A stretch of 64,000 nt of DNA. Source: Vibrio sp. DW001. GTDB taxonomy: Bacteria; Pseudomonadota; Gammaproteobacteria; Enterobacterales; Vibrionaceae. The stretch's first letter is position 1, and each line of letters starts with the position of its first letter. The notes under the pieces were generated by a model that did not search any database, was not told the origin of the DNA, and saw only the letters and a list, made by a program, of their open reading frames with translations. The position numbers and the translations under genes were made by a program. Of this stretch, positions 43,013 to 57,017 are shown piece after piece. The stretch covers positions 3,710,984 through 3,774,983 of the forward strand of contig NZ_CP091975.1 in assembly GCF_029016285.1 (NCBI RefSeq), in the 5' to 3' direction.

Positions 43013-44374
43013 TTATTTTTTCTTAACAGGGCGCAGCCAGCCTTCAATTCTGCGCTCTTTCGCACGAGTGATCACTAGCTCGCCTTCAGATATATCCCTC
43101 GTGACGGTTGTACCAGCACCAATAGTTGCCCCATTTCCAACCGTTATAGGCGCAATTAACTGTGTGTCAGAGCCTACAAAAACATCATCACCGATAATCG
43201 TCTTAAACTTGTTTACACCATCATAATTACAGGTAATGGTTCCAGCACCAATATTTGAACGCTGGCCAATGACAGTATCTCCAATATAAGTAAGGTGGTT
43301 TGCTTTAGAACCCTCACCTATCACGCCGTTTTTAACCTCGACAAAATTTCCTACGTGAGCATTGTTTTTTAGCTCTGTTCCAGGGCGAAGACGAGTAAAT
43401 GGACCGACAGTACAAGCTTCTCCTACTGTCGCATCATCTATCACGCTATAAGGGCGTATAAGGGTGTTGTCATCGATTTCACAATCCTTCAGAACACAAC
43501 CAGCACCAATAATGACATTATTACCTAAGCTTACGCTGCCTTCGATAATAACATTAACATCAATCTGAACATCGATACCACATTGAAGCTTGCCGCGCAG
43601 ATCAAAGCGGGATGGGTCAAGAAGCATCACGCCCTGCTCGAGTAGTTTTTCAGCTTGCATGAGTTGGTAAGCACGCTCAATACGAGCAAGTTGAACACGA
43701 TTATTTACCCCTTCAACTTCAACTGCACATGAAGGGTGAACGGCTTCTATTGATCGGCCCTCTTCGTGAGCGGCGGCAATAATGTCCGTAAGATAATACT
43801 CGCCCTGAGCATTTTGGTTATTGAGTCCTGACAACCATCGTTTCAGATCACCACCAGTGGCGACCATTACTCCGGTATTTATTTCCTTGATCCGTTTTTG
43901 CTCTTCCGTCGCATCTTTTTGCTCAACAATAGCAATAACAGCATCATTTTTACGCTCAATGCGTCCATATCCGTCTGGGTCATCTAAAACAACGGTTAAC
44001 AAAGCAACGCCACCAGCAGGCTGAGCATCTAGCAGGCTTTCAATAGTTTCAGATGAGATAAGAGGAACATCCCCATATAAAACTAATACTTTTTCATTAT
44101 CATCAAATTTATCTGATGCTTGATCAACCGCGTGTCCAGTTCCTAATTGTTCAGCTTGGAGCACCCAATTCACCGACTCCGCAGATAAAGTTTGTCGCAT
44201 AAGATCACCACCGTGACCATAAACAAGATGGATATTTTGCGCACCCAAATCATTACAGGTATCGATAACGTGCTTGACCATCGGCTTTCCGGCTAAGGTA
44301 TGTAACACCTTAGGTATACTGGAATACATGCGAGTACCTTTACCCGCCGCTAGAATCACCGCGCTGAAGCTCAT
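43013..44374 (-). CDS. glmU: Bifunctional UDP-GlcNAc pyrophosphorylase / GlcN-1-P acetyltransferase
   Basis: This 453-residue enzyme makes UDP-GlcNAc for peptidoglycan and LPS. The N-terminal uridylyltransferase has [18 protein letters not shown] (about residues 7-24), and the C-terminal left-handed beta-helix acetyltransferase has hexapeptide repeats from about 250 and [10 protein letters not shown]. It follows the ATP synthase operon on the same strand but a terminator separates them, the usual gamma-proteobacterial order. Confidence 0.97.
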   Translation of the reverse strand: MSFSAVILAAGKGTRMYSSIPKVLHTLAGKPMVKHVIDTCNDLGAQNIHLVYGHGGDLMRQTLSAESVNWVLQAEQLGTGHAVDQASDKFDDNEKVLVLYGDVPLISSETIESLLDAQPAGGVALLTVVLDDPDGYGRIERKNDAVIAIVEQKDATEEQKRIKEINTGVMVATGGDLKRWLSGLNNQNAQGEYYLTDIIAAAHEEGRSIEAVHPSCAVEVEGVNNRVQLARIERAYQLMQAEKLLEQGVMLLDPSRFDLRGKLQCGIDVQIDVNVIIEGSVSLGNNVIIGAGCVLKDCEIDDNTLIRPYSVIDDATVGEACTVGPFTRLRPGTELKNNAHVGNFVEVKNGVIGEGSKANHLTYIGDTVIGQRSNIGAGTITCNYDGVNKFKTIIGDDVFVGSDTQLIAPITVGNGATIGAGTTVTRDISEGELVITRAKERRIEGWLRPVKKK

Positions 44375-44457
44375 AGGAATAACCTTATTTATTTTTTGAA
44401 GTTTTCATTCTAACCGCTTAGCCGAAAAGAGTTAATTAAATTTGACGTAATAAAAAC

Positions 44458-44485
44458 AAAAAGGCGACCAACAGGCCGCCTTTTT
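44458..44485 (-). terminator. Terminator of the ATP synthase operon
   Basis: On the minus strand AAAAAGGCGGCC/GGTCGCCTTTTTG forms a long stem ending in T residues, 18 bases after the atpC stop. Confidence 0.88.
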
Positions 44486-44503
44486 AACAATACACTAAGT
44501 AGA

Positions 44504-44926
44504 TTAGCGTCTATTTTTTGTCAGCTCGATAACTCTGAGCTGAGCAATAGCTTTAGCCAGTTCACTAGCCGCTTGAGCGAAGTTCATATCACCATGCTGA
44601 TTTTGGATTTTCTCTTCAGCTTGGCGTTTAGCTTCTTCAGCCTTCGCTGCATCTAGTTCATCACCACGAATTGCCGTATCAGCCAATACAGTTGCTGTAC
44701 CAGGCTGAACTTCAACTATACCACCAGAAACATAAATAATTTCTTCGTGGCCGTGTTGCTTAACTATACGCACCATACCAGGCTTAATAGCGGTCAGCAG
44801 CGGAGTGTGCCCATGGAAAATACCAAGTTCACCTTCGCTCCCGGTCACCTGAAACGTTTCAACTAATCCTGAAAAAATTTCTTTCTCAGCACTAACTACG
44901 TCTAGGTGCAAGGTCATTGCTGCCAT
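44504..44926 (-). CDS. atpC: F1Fo ATP synthase epsilon subunit
   Basis: This 140-residue subunit has the N-terminal beta-sandwich ([30 protein letters not shown]) and the two-helix C-terminus that inhibits rotation. It is the last gene of the operon, 18 bases after atpD. In-frame ATGs at 44926 and 44920 both give plausible starts; the first ATG follows AGGAGGC and is used. Confidence 0.97.
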   Translation of the reverse strand: MAAMTLHLDVVSAEKEIFSGLVETFQVTGSEGELGIFHGHTPLLTAIKPGMVRIVKQHGHEEIIYVSGGIVEVQPGTATVLADTAIRGDELDAAKAEEAKRQAEEKIQNQHGDMNFAQAASELAKAIAQLRVIELTKNRR

Positions 44927-44944
44927 ATAGCCTCCTATTTAGCC

Positions 44945-46366
<1,422 letters not shown>

Positions 46367-46382
46367 TTAGTTTTACCTATGA

Positions 46383-47249
46383 TTAAACCGCTGCTGCGCC
46401 TGATACGATTTCAGATAGTTCTTGTGTAATAGCCGATTGACGGGCCTTGTTATACACAAGTTCTAGATCATCTATCAGATCGCTTGCATTGTCTGTAGCT
46501 GCTTTCATCGCAATCATTCGAGCCGCTTGCTCACAAGCAAGGTTCTCAACCACACCTTGATATACTTGAGATTCGACATAACGAATCAATAGTGCATCAA
46601 GTAATGGTTTAGGCTCTGGCTCATAGATATAATCCCATGAGTGAGTGCGCTTCATACTTTCGCTATCCGATTTAGGTAAAGGTAATAATTGATCGATCGT
46701 TGGTTCCTGAACCATAGTATTAACAAACTTGTTAAATACTACGTATAAGCGATCCAACTCGCCTTCATCATACTTCTTCAACATAACACCAACAGAACCG
46801 ATCAATTCTTCTAGGCTTGGATCATCTCCAAGACCAGAAACTTGAGCAGCTACTTTAGCGCCACTGTTGTTAAAAAATGCCGTTGCTTTTGAACCGATAA
46901 TGGCTAAGTCAATATCAGCATTTTTCTCTTTCCACTCTTGCATGTCTAACATGGCTTTTTTGAACAAGTTAATGTTCAAGCCACCACACAAGCCGCGGTC
47001 AGTTGAAATAATGATGTAACCAACACGTTTGGCTTCACGCTCTTCTAGATATGGATGTTTATACTCTAGATTACCGTTCGCCAAATGACCGATCACTTTA
47101 CGCATTGTTTCAGCATATGGACGGGAAGCTCCCATTGCGTCTTGAGAACGACGCATTTTTGAAGCTGCTACCATTTCCATCGCTTTCGTGATCTTTTGAG
47201 TGCTTTTAACACTCCCGATCTTAGTACGAATTTCTTTTGCGCCGGCCAT
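46383..47249 (-). CDS. atpG: F1Fo ATP synthase gamma subunit
   Basis: This 288-residue central stalk subunit has the N-terminal coiled coil (residues 1-55, [20 protein letters not shown]) and C-terminal helix (about 220-285, [20 protein letters not shown]). The Rossmann-like middle carries [11 protein letters not shown]. It couples rotation of the c ring to catalysis. Confidence 0.98.
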   Translation of the reverse strand: MAGAKEIRTKIGSVKSTQKITKAMEMVAASKMRRSQDAMGASRPYAETMRKVIGHLANGNLEYKHPYLEEREAKRVGYIIISTDRGLCGGLNINLFKKAMLDMQEWKEKNADIDLAIIGSKATAFFNNSGAKVAAQVSGLGDDPSLEELIGSVGVMLKKYDEGELDRLYVVFNKFVNTMVQEPTIDQLLPLPKSDSESMKRTHSWDYIYEPEPKPLLDALLIRYVESQVYQGVVENLACEQAARMIAMKAATDNASDLIDDLELVYNKARQSAITQELSEIVSGAAAV

Positions 47250-47311
47250 CGTATTACTCTCTCTTTAGATAAAAAATATTGGTGACCCTAGAGCCACCTA
47301 CTCATTATCAA

Positions 47312-48853
47312 TTACCAGGTCTGGGTTGCTATGAAATCGTCCACAATCTTTTTAAGCTGTGTTTCGATCTCATCGTTATATGCACCCGTTGTATCGATCT
47401 CTTTTACAAAATCGGTAAACTGGCTACGAGCAAACGAAAGTAGCGCATCTTCGAAATCAGCAAGCTTATTCAGCTCGATATCTTCTAGATATCCACGTTC
47501 TGCAGCGAAGATAACAATAGCCTGATCAAATACAGACATAGGAGCATATTGTTTCTGCTTCATAAGTTCTGTTACTTTTTGACCGTGATCTAGTTGTCGT
47601 TTCGTTGCTTCATCAAGGTCAGACGAGAACTGAGCAAACGCTGCAAGTTCACGATACTGCGCTAGTGCGGTACGGATACCACCAGATAGCTTCTTGATAA
47701 TTTTCGTTTGAGCAGCACCACCTACACGAGATACTGAAATACCTGGATCAACAGCAGGACGAACACCTGCACTGAACAGTTCAGTTTGTAAGAAGATCTG
47801 ACCATCTGTAATCGAGATTACGTTAGTTGGTACGAATGCTGATACGTCACCTGCTTGAGTTTCAATGATAGGAAGCGCAGTTAAAGAACCTGTCTTACCT
47901 TTCACTTCACCCTTAGTGAAACGTTCTACATACACTTCACTTACTCGAGCAGCACGCTCTAGTAGACGGGAGTGGAGATAGAATACATCACCTGGGAATG
48001 CCTCACGGCCTGGTGGACGCTTAAGTAGTAGAGAGATCTGACGATACGCTACCGCTTGCTTAGATAAATCATCATAAACAATCAGAGCATCTTCACCGCG
48101 ATCACGGAAGTACTCACCCATTGCACAACCTGCATAAGGCGCCAAATATTGAAGCGCTGCAGATTCAGAAGCCGATGCTACAACAACAATGGTGTTAGCC
48201 AATGCGCCGTGCTCTTCCAATTTGCGTACTACGTTGGCAATAGTCGATGCTTTCTGACCAATCGCTACATAGATAGAGTAAATACCTGAATCTCTTTGGT
48301 TAATGATCGCATCAATAGCCATCGCTGTTTTACCAGTCTGACGGTCACCGATGATAAGCTCACGCTGACCACGCCCGATAGGGATCATGGCATCAACGGA
48401 CTTATAACCAGTTTGTACAGGCTGATCAACCGATTTACGGTCGATTACGCCCGGCGCAATTATCTCTACAGGAGAAGATAATTTCGCATCAATTGGACCT
48501 TTACCATCAATAGGCTCACCTAGCGTGTTAACCACACGGCCAAGCATTTCAGGACCAACAGGTACTTCCAGAATACGACCAGTACCAGTAACTTTCATGC
48601 CTTCTTGTAAGTCAGCATATGGCCCCATGACAACCGCACCAACCGAGTCACGCTCAAGGTTAAGTGCTAATGCATAACGACCAGTCGGTAGTTCAATCAT
48701 TTCACCTTGCATCACGTCTGCTAGACCGTGAATACGAATAATACCATCGCTTACCGATACGATAGTACCTTCATTACGAGCTTCACTTACAACTTCGAAA
48801 GATTCGATACGTTGTTTGATTAGGTCGCTTATTTCTGTGGAATTAAGTTGCAT
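47312..48853 (-). CDS. atpA: F1Fo ATP synthase alpha subunit
   Basis: This 513-residue nucleotide-binding subunit starts [16 protein letters not shown]. Walker A is [15 protein letters not shown] (about residues 169-183), and the alpha-type [11 protein letters not shown] arginine-finger region is near 370. An open frame upstream would add ten residues, but the start at 48853 gives the family length. Confidence 0.98.
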   Translation of the reverse strand: MQLNSTEISDLIKQRIESFEVVSEARNEGTIVSVSDGIIRIHGLADVMQGEMIELPTGRYALALNLERDSVGAVVMGPYADLQEGMKVTGTGRILEVPVGPEMLGRVVNTLGEPIDGKGPIDAKLSSPVEIIAPGVIDRKSVDQPVQTGYKSVDAMIPIGRGQRELIIGDRQTGKTAMAIDAIINQRDSGIYSIYVAIGQKASTIANVVRKLEEHGALANTIVVVASASESAALQYLAPYAGCAMGEYFRDRGEDALIVYDDLSKQAVAYRQISLLLKRPPGREAFPGDVFYLHSRLLERAARVSEVYVERFTKGEVKGKTGSLTALPIIETQAGDVSAFVPTNVISITDGQIFLQTELFSAGVRPAVDPGISVSRVGGAAQTKIIKKLSGGIRTALAQYRELAAFAQFSSDLDEATKRQLDHGQKVTELMKQKQYAPMSVFDQAIVIFAAERGYLEDIELNKLADFEDALLSFARSQFTDFVKEIDTTGAYNDEIETQLKKIVDDFIATQTW

Positions 48854-48866
48854 GCTCCAATCCCCA

Positions 48867-49400
48867 TCAAGACTGCAATGCATCGCTCAAACGGCCTAAC
48901 TGACCGCGAGTTGAGTTATCGATGACTAAGTCTCCGGCTCGAATTACAACCCCACCAAGTAGGGTCTCATCTACACTACAATTCAGGTTAACTTTGCGTT
49001 CAAAACGCAGTTCAAGTTTGCTGCTGATATCTGTAAGTTGTTTATCAGAAAGTTCTGTCGCTGATATTAAATCAACATCCATTTCTTTCTCATACTCTTG
49101 TTTAAGAGCTAAAAACGCATCACATACTTCAGGAAGGGCCTTAAGTCGACCATTCGCAGCCATTACCTTAATAAGGTTTTGACCAAACTCATCAAACTGT
49201 TCGCCACAAACAACAATAAAGATTTCTGTGAGTTTATCCGCAGAAACAGAACCACTAAGTAGCTCCACTATATCTTTGTTCTTTGTAACTTCGGCTGCAA
49301 AAGTAAGCATTTGACCCCACTGGTCAAGAGCTTCTTTTTCTACCGCAAAGTCAAACGCTGCTTTAGCGTAAGGGCGTGCTATTGTTGTCAGTTGAGACAT
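48867..49400 (-). CDS. atpH: F1Fo ATP synthase delta subunit
   Basis: This 177-residue peripheral stalk subunit starts [20 protein letters not shown] and has the C-terminal [20 protein letters not shown] motif. A GTG two codons upstream is possible, but the ATG at 49400 is preceded by AGGGGT and gives the E. coli length. Confidence 0.97.
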   Translation of the reverse strand: MSQLTTIARPYAKAAFDFAVEKEALDQWGQMLTFAAEVTKNKDIVELLSGSVSADKLTEIFIVVCGEQFDEFGQNLIKVMAANGRLKALPEVCDAFLALKQEYEKEMDVDLISATELSDKQLTDISSKLELRFERKVNLNCSVDETLLGGVVIRAGDLVIDNSTRGQLGRLSDALQS

Positions 49401-49414
49401 GTGCACCCCTCGCT

Positions 49415-49885
49415 TTAAAGTTTCGCAGTAATGTTATCAAGAATATCTTTGTGCGCATCTTTATCAATAGAGCGCTCTAGGATCTTCTCTGCACCAGCTA
49501 AAGCCAGAGTAGCAACTTGTTTGCGCAGATCATCTTTCGCACGATTACGTTCTGCTTCAATTTCTGCTTCCGCTTGCGTTAGGATTTTCTGGCGTTCTGC
49601 CTGAGCTTCCTCGCGTGCTTCATCAATAATTTGAGCTTTACGTTTATTCGCTGAATCAATGACCTCAGTTGCTGTGCGCTTCGCTTCTTTAAGTTGCTCA
49701 GAAGCGTTGGCTTGAGCTAGATTCAAATCTTTTGCTGCTCTTTCCGCAGCAGATAGACCATCAGCAATTTTATTCTGACGTTCTTCAATAGCTTCTATAA
49801 TTGGTGGCCATACATATTTCATGCAGAAAACCACGAATAAAAAGAATGCTATTGCTTGACCTAGCAGAGTTGCGTTCATATTCAC
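49415..49885 (-). CDS. atpF: F1Fo ATP synthase subunit b
   Basis: This 156-residue subunit has one N-terminal membrane helix (about residues 8-26, [20 protein letters not shown]) and a long charged coiled coil that forms the peripheral stalk with AtpH. Length equals E. coli AtpF. Confidence 0.97.
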   Translation of the reverse strand: MNMNATLLGQAIAFFLFVVFCMKYVWPPIIEAIEERQNKIADGLSAAERAAKDLNLAQANASEQLKEAKRTATEVIDSANKRKAQIIDEAREEAQAERQKILTQAEAEIEAERNRAKDDLRKQVATLALAGAEKILERSIDKDAHKDILDNITAKL

Positions 49886-49960
49886 AACAGCTACCCCTCT
49901 ATTTTGTTCACCAACGAAAAAATGCTAATCAACGACAAAGTATTTACTTTGATCTGTTAA

Positions 49961-50242
<282 letters not shown>

Positions 50243-50276
50243 TTATATGTGCCTAAAAAAGCTTTGTAAAATTAAA

Positions 50277-51110
<834 letters not shown>

Positions 51111-51115
51111 TCATC

Positions 51116-51505
51116 CTATTTTTTTTTGTTAATGAATAGCGCTGGCAAAAAGATATTAATACCTAATGCCAACAAATAGGTTAGCTTCAGGGGAACAAGT
51201 TCCACCTGCATATACATGTAAGCTACAGAGAAGAGAACAACCGTAACGAGGATTTTCAGTACTTCACCGGTATAAAAAGACGCCGTGACTGCTTTTGCAG
51301 CACGAGCCCCACTATACATAAAAGCAAAAAATGCGAACACAGCATTAGCAAGCACAAAAATGCCGCCACCTATAAACGCAGAAACTCCCCAATCAACATT
51401 TACGGCCAAAGCCATCCCTGCTGCCACAAATGTAACCACGCTAGATTGAATCAATAACAGACGCTTTGCAAGTATCCGCCCTGGTTGAACTAGCCTAGCT
51501 ACCAT
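51116..51505 (-). CDS. atpI: ATP synthase protein I
   Basis: This 129-residue four-helix membrane protein heads the operon. It has a conserved FIGGGIFVLANAVFAFFAF segment. AtpI helps c-ring assembly in some bacteria and is not part of the mature complex. atpB starts eight bases after it. Confidence 0.93.
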   Translation of the reverse strand: MVARLVQPGRILAKRLLLIQSSVVTFVAAGMALAVNVDWGVSAFIGGGIFVLANAVFAFFAFMYSGARAAKAVTASFYTGEVLKILVTVVLFSVAYMYMQVELVPLKLTYLLALGINIFLPALFINKKK

Positions 51506-51685
51506 GTATTCATACCTTCATACCAATCCCACATAAACTCTTATCAATGAGCTTGGAAAAATCGCCAAAATTATACGTTCGATACATATATTTGCAATAA
51601 AAACGCTGCATTAAATAACAAATCTGTTTACAAACCTACAACTTTAGCAATAAAAATTGTAACAATTAACAAAATTAGCCGAAGA

Positions 51686-52570
51686 CTATTGATTGTCTTC
51701 GAGTAATTTAATCAATTGATCTAATTTGTGAGGTTCATCAAATGTAATCGTCATCTTAGATTTTCCATTTGAACTACGAGTTAAAGATACTGTTGAGCCA
51801 ATACACTGACTAAGTCGCTCTGAAATATCAGCAGCTTCTGTATCTTTTTTCGTTTCACCTTCAACTTTTGGAGCTAATAACTTCTTAACAAACTGCTCAG
51901 CTTGACGAACGGTCATTTTTTTATCGGCAATCACTTTAGCTGTATCACCTTGGCTTTCTATATCTAAAACCAATAACGCTCTAGCATGGCCCATATCAAG
52001 CTGTTTCTTCTCAACTAAATTCTTGACCGATTCATCGAGTTGATTGAGCCTAAGTAGGTTCGTCACTGTTGTACGCGATTTACCTATTACATCAGCTACC
52101 TGCTGGTGTGTTAACTCAAACTCGTCCTGTAACCGCTCTAAAGCTTGTGCTTCTTCTATCGCGTTGAGATCTTCTCGCTGAATATTCTCAATGAGTGACA
52201 TCGCGATTGCGGCACTATCAGGTACATTTTTTACGATGCACGGTACTTGCTTAAGACCGACACGCTTAGCAGCCCGCCAACGTCTTTCACCAGCAATTAT
52301 TTCATACGAATGTCCTGCAACATGCCGAACCACAATAGGTTGAATAATCCCTTGAGATTCAATAGATGCAGATAAATCTTCCAGTGCCTCTAAAGACATA
52401 TCTTTACGAGGCTGGTAAATACCAGGCTTGAGGTTAGTAATTGAAATATCAGCCAACTCACCATCAACTGAAATAGATTGACTACTGGATGCTGTTTTTT
52501 CTTTTTCTCTAGCAAGAGAACTGGTAGCTAATAAGGCATCTAAGCCCATCCCTAAACCACGTTTAGACAT
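51686..52570 (-). CDS. parB: Chromosome partitioning protein ParB (chromosome 1)
   Basis: This 294-residue CTP-dependent clamp protein binds parS and spreads. It has the N-terminal ParA-interacting KRGLGMGLDALL, the CTP-binding motif AGERRWRAAKRVG (about residues 95-107), SLIENIQREDLNAIEEA, and the HTH LTHQQVADVIGKSRTTVTNLLRL (about 150-172). Three matching parS sites lie at 3.7-7.4 kb in the window. It is 25 bases downstream of parA. Confidence 0.97.
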   Translation of the reverse strand: MSKRGLGMGLDALLATSSLAREKEKTASSSQSISVDGELADISITNLKPGIYQPRKDMSLEALEDLSASIESQGIIQPIVVRHVAGHSYEIIAGERRWRAAKRVGLKQVPCIVKNVPDSAAIAMSLIENIQREDLNAIEEAQALERLQDEFELTHQQVADVIGKSRTTVTNLLRLNQLDESVKNLVEKKQLDMGHARALLVLDIESQGDTAKVIADKKMTVRQAEQFVKKLLAPKVEGETKKDTEAADISERLSQCIGSTVSLTRSSNGKSKMTITFDEPHKLDQLIKLLEDNQ

Positions 52571-52595
52571 TTACGTTATTCCCTTCTCTTGTCTA

Positions 52596-53369
52596 TTATG
52601 CTGGTACTTCTTCGCGACGAAGTATCTCACCAGCCAATGCTAAATAGGCTTTTGCGCCAGCAGAATGTTTGTCATAATACATCGCAGGACGACCATGACT
52701 TGGAGCTTCTGCTAAACGTACATTTCGAGGAATAACGGTTCTATATACCTTATCGCCAAAGTGCTTCTTAAGCTGATCCGATACTTCATTCGATAAGCGG
52801 TTACGCGGATCAAACATGGTTCGGAGCAGACCTTCAATTTTCAAATTATCATTTACAACCGCAGCTAACTTACTAATGGTATCCATTAATGCTGTTAAAC
52901 CTTCGAGTGCAAAATACTCACACTGCATAGGTACTAACACAGAATCTGCTGCTGCCATCGCGTTGATTGTAAGTAGATTTAAGGCTGGGGGACAATCTAT
53001 AAAGATGAAATCATAGTTATCACGAACCGAAGCTAAGGCATTTTTAAGCCTAACTTCACGCGCAAATACTTCCATCAATTTAATTTCGGCAGCCGTAACA
53101 TCTCCGTTGGCGGCAATAAGGTGATAGCCTCCGCTGGTGTTTTTACATACCACTTCCTCAAATGGTACATCCTCAACAAGAAGATCGTAAGCAGTAGAAT
53201 CTACTTGGTACTTATCAACACCACTGGACATAGTTGCATTGCCCTGTGGGTCTAAATCAACGACTAAAACTTTTCTTTTTGTTGCCGCCATTGAAGCGGC
53301 CAAATTAATACAAGTCGTCGTTTTACCGACACCACCTTTCTGGTTGGCTATTGCGATAATTCTTCCCAC
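52596..53369 (-). CDS. parA: Chromosome partitioning ATPase ParA (Soj-like)
   Basis: This 257-residue deviant Walker A ATPase starts MGRIIAIANQKGGVGKTTTC, with the KGGVGKTT motif at about residues 11-18 and DLDPQGNAT for Walker A'. There is no N-terminal DNA-binding domain, so it is the chromosomal (type Ib-like) form. It positions the origin with ParB. rsmG precedes it by ten bases. Confidence 0.97.
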   Translation of the reverse strand: MGRIIAIANQKGGVGKTTTCINLAASMAATKRKVLVVDLDPQGNATMSSGVDKYQVDSTAYDLLVEDVPFEEVVCKNTSGGYHLIAANGDVTAAEIKLMEVFAREVRLKNALASVRDNYDFIFIDCPPALNLLTINAMAAADSVLVPMQCEYFALEGLTALMDTISKLAAVVNDNLKIEGLLRTMFDPRNRLSNEVSDQLKKHFGDKVYRTVIPRNVRLAEAPSHGRPAMYYDKHSAGAKAYLALAGEILRREEVPA

Positions 53370-53379
53370 TGTAACCTCT

Positions 53380-54015
53380 CTACTCTTCCATCTTGGCTAA
53401 GGTTACAAGATGTCTCTCACCTTCTAGCTCAGGAATATTTAAAGCTTTGACTTCGATCACATTACACCATTTTGGTAACTGTTCAATCTCATCTTGCGAA
53501 AGCTGCCCTTTTAGCGCGATAAATTGACCTGTTTCTGGTTTAGGTAAATGATGACACCAATTAACCATATCACTCATAGAAGCAAATGCTCGACTCAAAA
53601 CAATATCAAATTTTTCCTCAGGCTGAAATTGTTCTACTCGACTTTGAATTGTAGTGACATTTTTCATATCCAATTCATGGGTAACTTGTTTAATAAATCG
53701 TATACGTTTTCCTAAGCTATCCAGAAGATGAAACTCTTTTTCAGGGTTCATTATAGCCAAAGGAATGCCTGGCAAACCAGGTCCAGTACCAACATCGATT
53801 AATCGATCACCATGTAAATGCGGACTGACCATAATACTATCAAGAATATGTTTAACCAACATATCCACCGGATCACGAACAGATGTTAAGTTATAAGCTT
53901 TATTCCATTTATTTAACATCTCAACATATCTGACAAGTTGACCTCTTTGTTGCTCACTCACAACAAGATCTGTTTTGTCGATAAGAAGATCTAATTTATT
54001 ATCTAGACTAATCAA
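53380..54015 (-). CDS. rsmG: 16S rRNA m7G527 methyltransferase
   Basis: This 211-residue SAM methyltransferase (GidB) has the SAM loop [16 protein letters not shown] (about residues 69-84) and [12 protein letters not shown]. It starts directly after mnmG with no gap. Order mnmG-rsmG-parA-parB is the classic origin cluster. Confidence 0.96.
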   Translation of the reverse strand: MISLDNKLDLLIDKTDLVVSEQQRGQLVRYVEMLNKWNKAYNLTSVRDPVDMLVKHILDSIMVSPHLHGDRLIDVGTGPGLPGIPLAIMNPEKEFHLLDSLGKRIRFIKQVTHELDMKNVTTIQSRVEQFQPEEKFDIVLSRAFASMSDMVNWCHHLPKPETGQFIALKGQLSQDEIEQLPKWCNVIEVKALNIPELEGERHLVTLAKMEE

Positions 54016-55908
54016 TTACTCTTCCCCTTTTTTAAGCATACCTTGCTTCTTTAAGTAAACGAGCAGGATTGAAATTGCAGCCGGAGTAATACCTGAAATT
54101 CTTGATGCTATACCTATTGATTCAGGTTTTGCTTCATTCAGTTTAGCTACAACCTCATTAGACAGACCTTGAACATTTTTGTAATCGGTATCAACGGGTA
54201 ATTTTGTATTTTCATGACGCAACGATTTTGCTATTTCATCTTTTTGACGTTGAATATACCCTTCATATTTGACTTGAATTTCAACCTGTTCCGACGCTTG
54301 TTGATCTTCTAAAGCAGGAGCAAACATATCTAGCTTGGTAAGTTGCTTATAAGTAATTTCTGGGCGACGTAATAAGTCTTCTCCGCTGGCTTCTTTTGTC
54401 AAAGGCGTTTTTAGCACAACATTGAGTTTATCAACCCCTTCCGATGTAGGATTAACCCAAATATCTTTCAACCGTTGGCGTTCCGTTTCCAAATTATCTA
54501 CTTTTTGGTTAAATCGAGCCCAACGCTCGTCATCAACCAATCCTAATTCGCGGCCTTTCTCAGTCAGACGCAAGTCAGCATTGTCTTCACGAAGTAATAA
54601 TCTATATTCAGCGCGAGAGGTGAACATTCTGTAAGGCTCTTTGGTTCCCATTGTTGATAAATCATCAATAAGTACACCCATATAAGCTTCATCACGGCGT
54701 GGATTCCAACCCTCTTTCCCTTGGGTATATAAACTGGCATTCAAACCAGCCATTAATCCTTGAGCTGCGGCTTCTTCATAGCCCGTTGTACCATTTATCT
54801 GCCCAGCAAAAAATAGCCCTTTAATATACTTGTTTTCATAGGTTTGTTTAAGATCTCTTGGATCAAAGAAATCGTATTCAATGGCATAGCCTGGGCGAAC
54901 AATATGTGCATTTTCAAAGCCTTTCATCGAATGAACAATCTGAACCTGTACGTCAAACGGTAAACTGGTAGAAATACCATTAGGATACAATTCTGTTGTA
55001 TTTAGGCCTTCTGGTTCGACAAAAATTTGATGACTATTTTTATCCGAAAAACGCATTACTTTATCTTCAATGGAAGGGCAATAACGAGGCCCTATTCCTT
55101 CAATAACACCGGCATACATTGGACTTCTATCCAAATTAGCTCGAATAATACTATGGGTTTTCTCGTTTGTATGAGTGATATAACAAGGGATCTGCCTTGG
55201 GTGTTGATTACGATTACCTAAGAATGAGAACACAGGTGTTGGGTTATCGCCGTGTTGAACTTCCAACACTGAAAAATCAACACTATTTGCATCAATACGT
55301 GGTGGTGTTCCTGTTTTTAGTCGATCAACTCGTAGTGGTAATTCACGTAATCTGTCAGCCAGCGCAATTGAAGGAGGATCGCCTGCACGACCTCCAGAGG
55401 AGCTTTCCATCCCTATATGGATCTTTCCACCAAGAAAGGTACCAACTGTCAGCACGACCGATTTAGAGCGTATTTTAAGGCCCATTTGAGTTACAACACC
55501 AACCACTTGATCTTTTTCAACAATAAGATCATCAGCGGGTTGTTGAAAAAGGGTTAGATTAGGTGTGTTCTCTAGCGTTTTTCTTACAAAGGCTTTATAA
55601 ATTGCCCTATCGGCTTGAGCACGAGTGGCTCTAACTGCAGGGCCCTTTGAAGCATTCAGTGTTCTAAATTGAATTCCTGCTTCATCTATCGCTTGGGCCA
55701 TTAACCCACCTAAAGCATCAACTTCTTTGACTAAATGTCCTTTGCCAATTCCACCAATAGCAGGATTACAAGACATTTGACCTAACGTATCAATATTATG
55801 TGTTAGCAGAAGTGTTTTTCTACCTGTTCTAGCAGATGCTAATGCGGCTTCCGTTCCAGCATGTCCGCCACCAATAACGATGACGTCAAATTGTTCGTGA
55901 TAAAGCAT
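54016..55908 (-). CDS. mnmG: tRNA U34 carboxymethylaminomethyl-modifying enzyme MnmG (GidA)
   Basis: This 630-residue FAD protein works with MnmE on wobble uridines. It has the FAD loop [12 protein letters not shown] (about residues 11-22), the catalytic cysteine region [14 protein letters not shown], the GTPPRID motif and a helical C-terminus. It is the first gene left of oriC and is transcribed away from it. Confidence 0.97.
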   Translation of the reverse strand: MLYHEQFDVIVIGGGHAGTEAALASARTGRKTLLLTHNIDTLGQMSCNPAIGGIGKGHLVKEVDALGGLMAQAIDEAGIQFRTLNASKGPAVRATRAQADRAIYKAFVRKTLENTPNLTLFQQPADDLIVEKDQVVGVVTQMGLKIRSKSVVLTVGTFLGGKIHIGMESSSGGRAGDPPSIALADRLRELPLRVDRLKTGTPPRIDANSVDFSVLEVQHGDNPTPVFSFLGNRNQHPRQIPCYITHTNEKTHSIIRANLDRSPMYAGVIEGIGPRYCPSIEDKVMRFSDKNSHQIFVEPEGLNTTELYPNGISTSLPFDVQVQIVHSMKGFENAHIVRPGYAIEYDFFDPRDLKQTYENKYIKGLFFAGQINGTTGYEEAAAQGLMAGLNASLYTQGKEGWNPRRDEAYMGVLIDDLSTMGTKEPYRMFTSRAEYRLLLREDNADLRLTEKGRELGLVDDERWARFNQKVDNLETERQRLKDIWVNPTSEGVDKLNVVLKTPLTKEASGEDLLRRPEITYKQLTKLDMFAPALEDQQASEQVEIQVKYEGYIQRQKDEIAKSLRHENTKLPVDTDYKNVQGLSNEVVAKLNEAKPESIGIASRISGITPAAISILLVYLKKQGMLKKGEE

Positions 55909-56377
55909 GGATCGACCTTAAGGTATTTCAAATTAAAACGTGAATGAAAAAAGAGCGTCATTCTACCTTTTTTGTGAAGTTGATAAAATGTATTTAATGT
56001 TATTTTAAAAGGACCAGAAATATAGAATATATATAGGATCTATATAGAGATCTTTCTATTGGATCTATTATTAAGGGTGCATGATCCTGTTAGTAACTCG
56101 AAAATGATCAACAAGATCATAGTAGTTATGACGATCATATCTTGTGATCTTGCTTTGATCTAACGGAGGATTAGCTGGGATCAAAATAGCTAGTTATCAA
56201 CATAGGATAGATAAAAATAAAGTTATTACTTGGATAACTATAGCTTAATCACCGGAATTAAGAGTAGTTATCCACAATGTCTGTTTTTTGTGTGTCTAGT
56301 TATTTTTATGTTTATAGGGATAAGTTATCCACATGAGGGTATAAAGTGGACTATAATCGATCCACTTTATGTATTGA
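55909..56377. other. oriC: Chromosome 1 replication origin oriC
   Basis: The region between mnmG and mioC holds three adjacent AT-rich 13-mers, GATCTATATAGAG at 56037, GATCTTTCTATTG at 56049 and GATCTATTATTAA at 56062. DnaA boxes follow: TTATCAACA at 56194, TTATCCAAG (minus strand) at 56229-56237, TTATCCACA at 56268 and another TTATCCACA at 56325. GATC sites are dense for Dam/SeqA. The layout aligns with E. coli oriC. The counterpart of box R1 reads TGTTAGTAA at 56088, diverged from TGTGGATAA. Confidence 0.95.
56341..56370 (-). terminator. Perfect inverted repeat after mioC at the edge of oriC
   Basis: ATAAAGTGGA and TCCACTTTAT form a perfect 10-bp stem with a 10-base loop, seven bases after the mioC stop. 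No T run follows, so termination is only possible. Confidence 0.45.
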
Positions 56378-56812
56378 TTATATCTGATTAATAATTGAGG
56401 TTAACCACTCTTCTGCCGGTTCCTCTGGAATCTGATGATCAAGTATATCGATGGTAAAGCAATCTGCAATAGGGGTTGCACCTATATCAACGAGCAAAGA
56501 GAATGCATGTTTTCCTGCTGCACAGAAGGTGTCATAGCTCGAATCGCCGATCGCAATAACTGCAAATTTCACTGCATTCATTCGAGGTGGTGCTGCGAGC
56601 AGGTTGTTGATAAAAGGTTGGATATTTTCTGGGTAGTCGCCAGCACCATGGGTAGAAGTGACAATTAGCCACGTACCTTCGTTAGTAATATCGTCAATTG
56701 TAGGGGTATTGTGGATCGTCGTTTCTTTCCCTTTTTGCTGTAAAAGATCACTTATGTGGTCACCAACGTACTCAGCGCCACCTAAAGTACTGCCTGTTAT
56801 TATATGGATCAT
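56378..56812 (-). CDS. mioC: FMN-binding protein MioC
   Basis: This 144-residue flavodoxin-like protein starts [16 protein letters not shown] with the FMN phosphate loop, followed by [15 protein letters not shown] and [10 protein letters not shown]. An open frame adds 16 upstream residues, but the ATG at 56812 fits the family and has AGGT upstream. Transcription from mioC runs into oriC, a well-known feature of this locus. Confidence 0.95.
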   Translation of the reverse strand: MIHIITGSTLGGAEYVGDHISDLLQQKGKETTIHNTPTIDDITNEGTWLIVTSTHGAGDYPENIQPFINNLLAAPPRMNAVKFAVIAIGDSSYDTFCAAGKHAFSLLVDIGATPIADCFTIDILDHQIPEEPAEEWLTSIINQI

Positions 56813-57017
56813 TGTTAAATACCTTTCTAAAAATGCACCTGTAATGTGTTTAGTATTCAATGAAGTTGGTAACTAATCAATTCGAATTTGAAAAATGAAG
56901 GGCAGTTAAAAGAATGTACTAACTGAGGATTTACTTTGAATGGTCATCTGATTGATTTTGGTTAACACAGACACCACTTAAAACGTGATGCCTGTATTTT
57001 ATGTTTATATTGAATAA

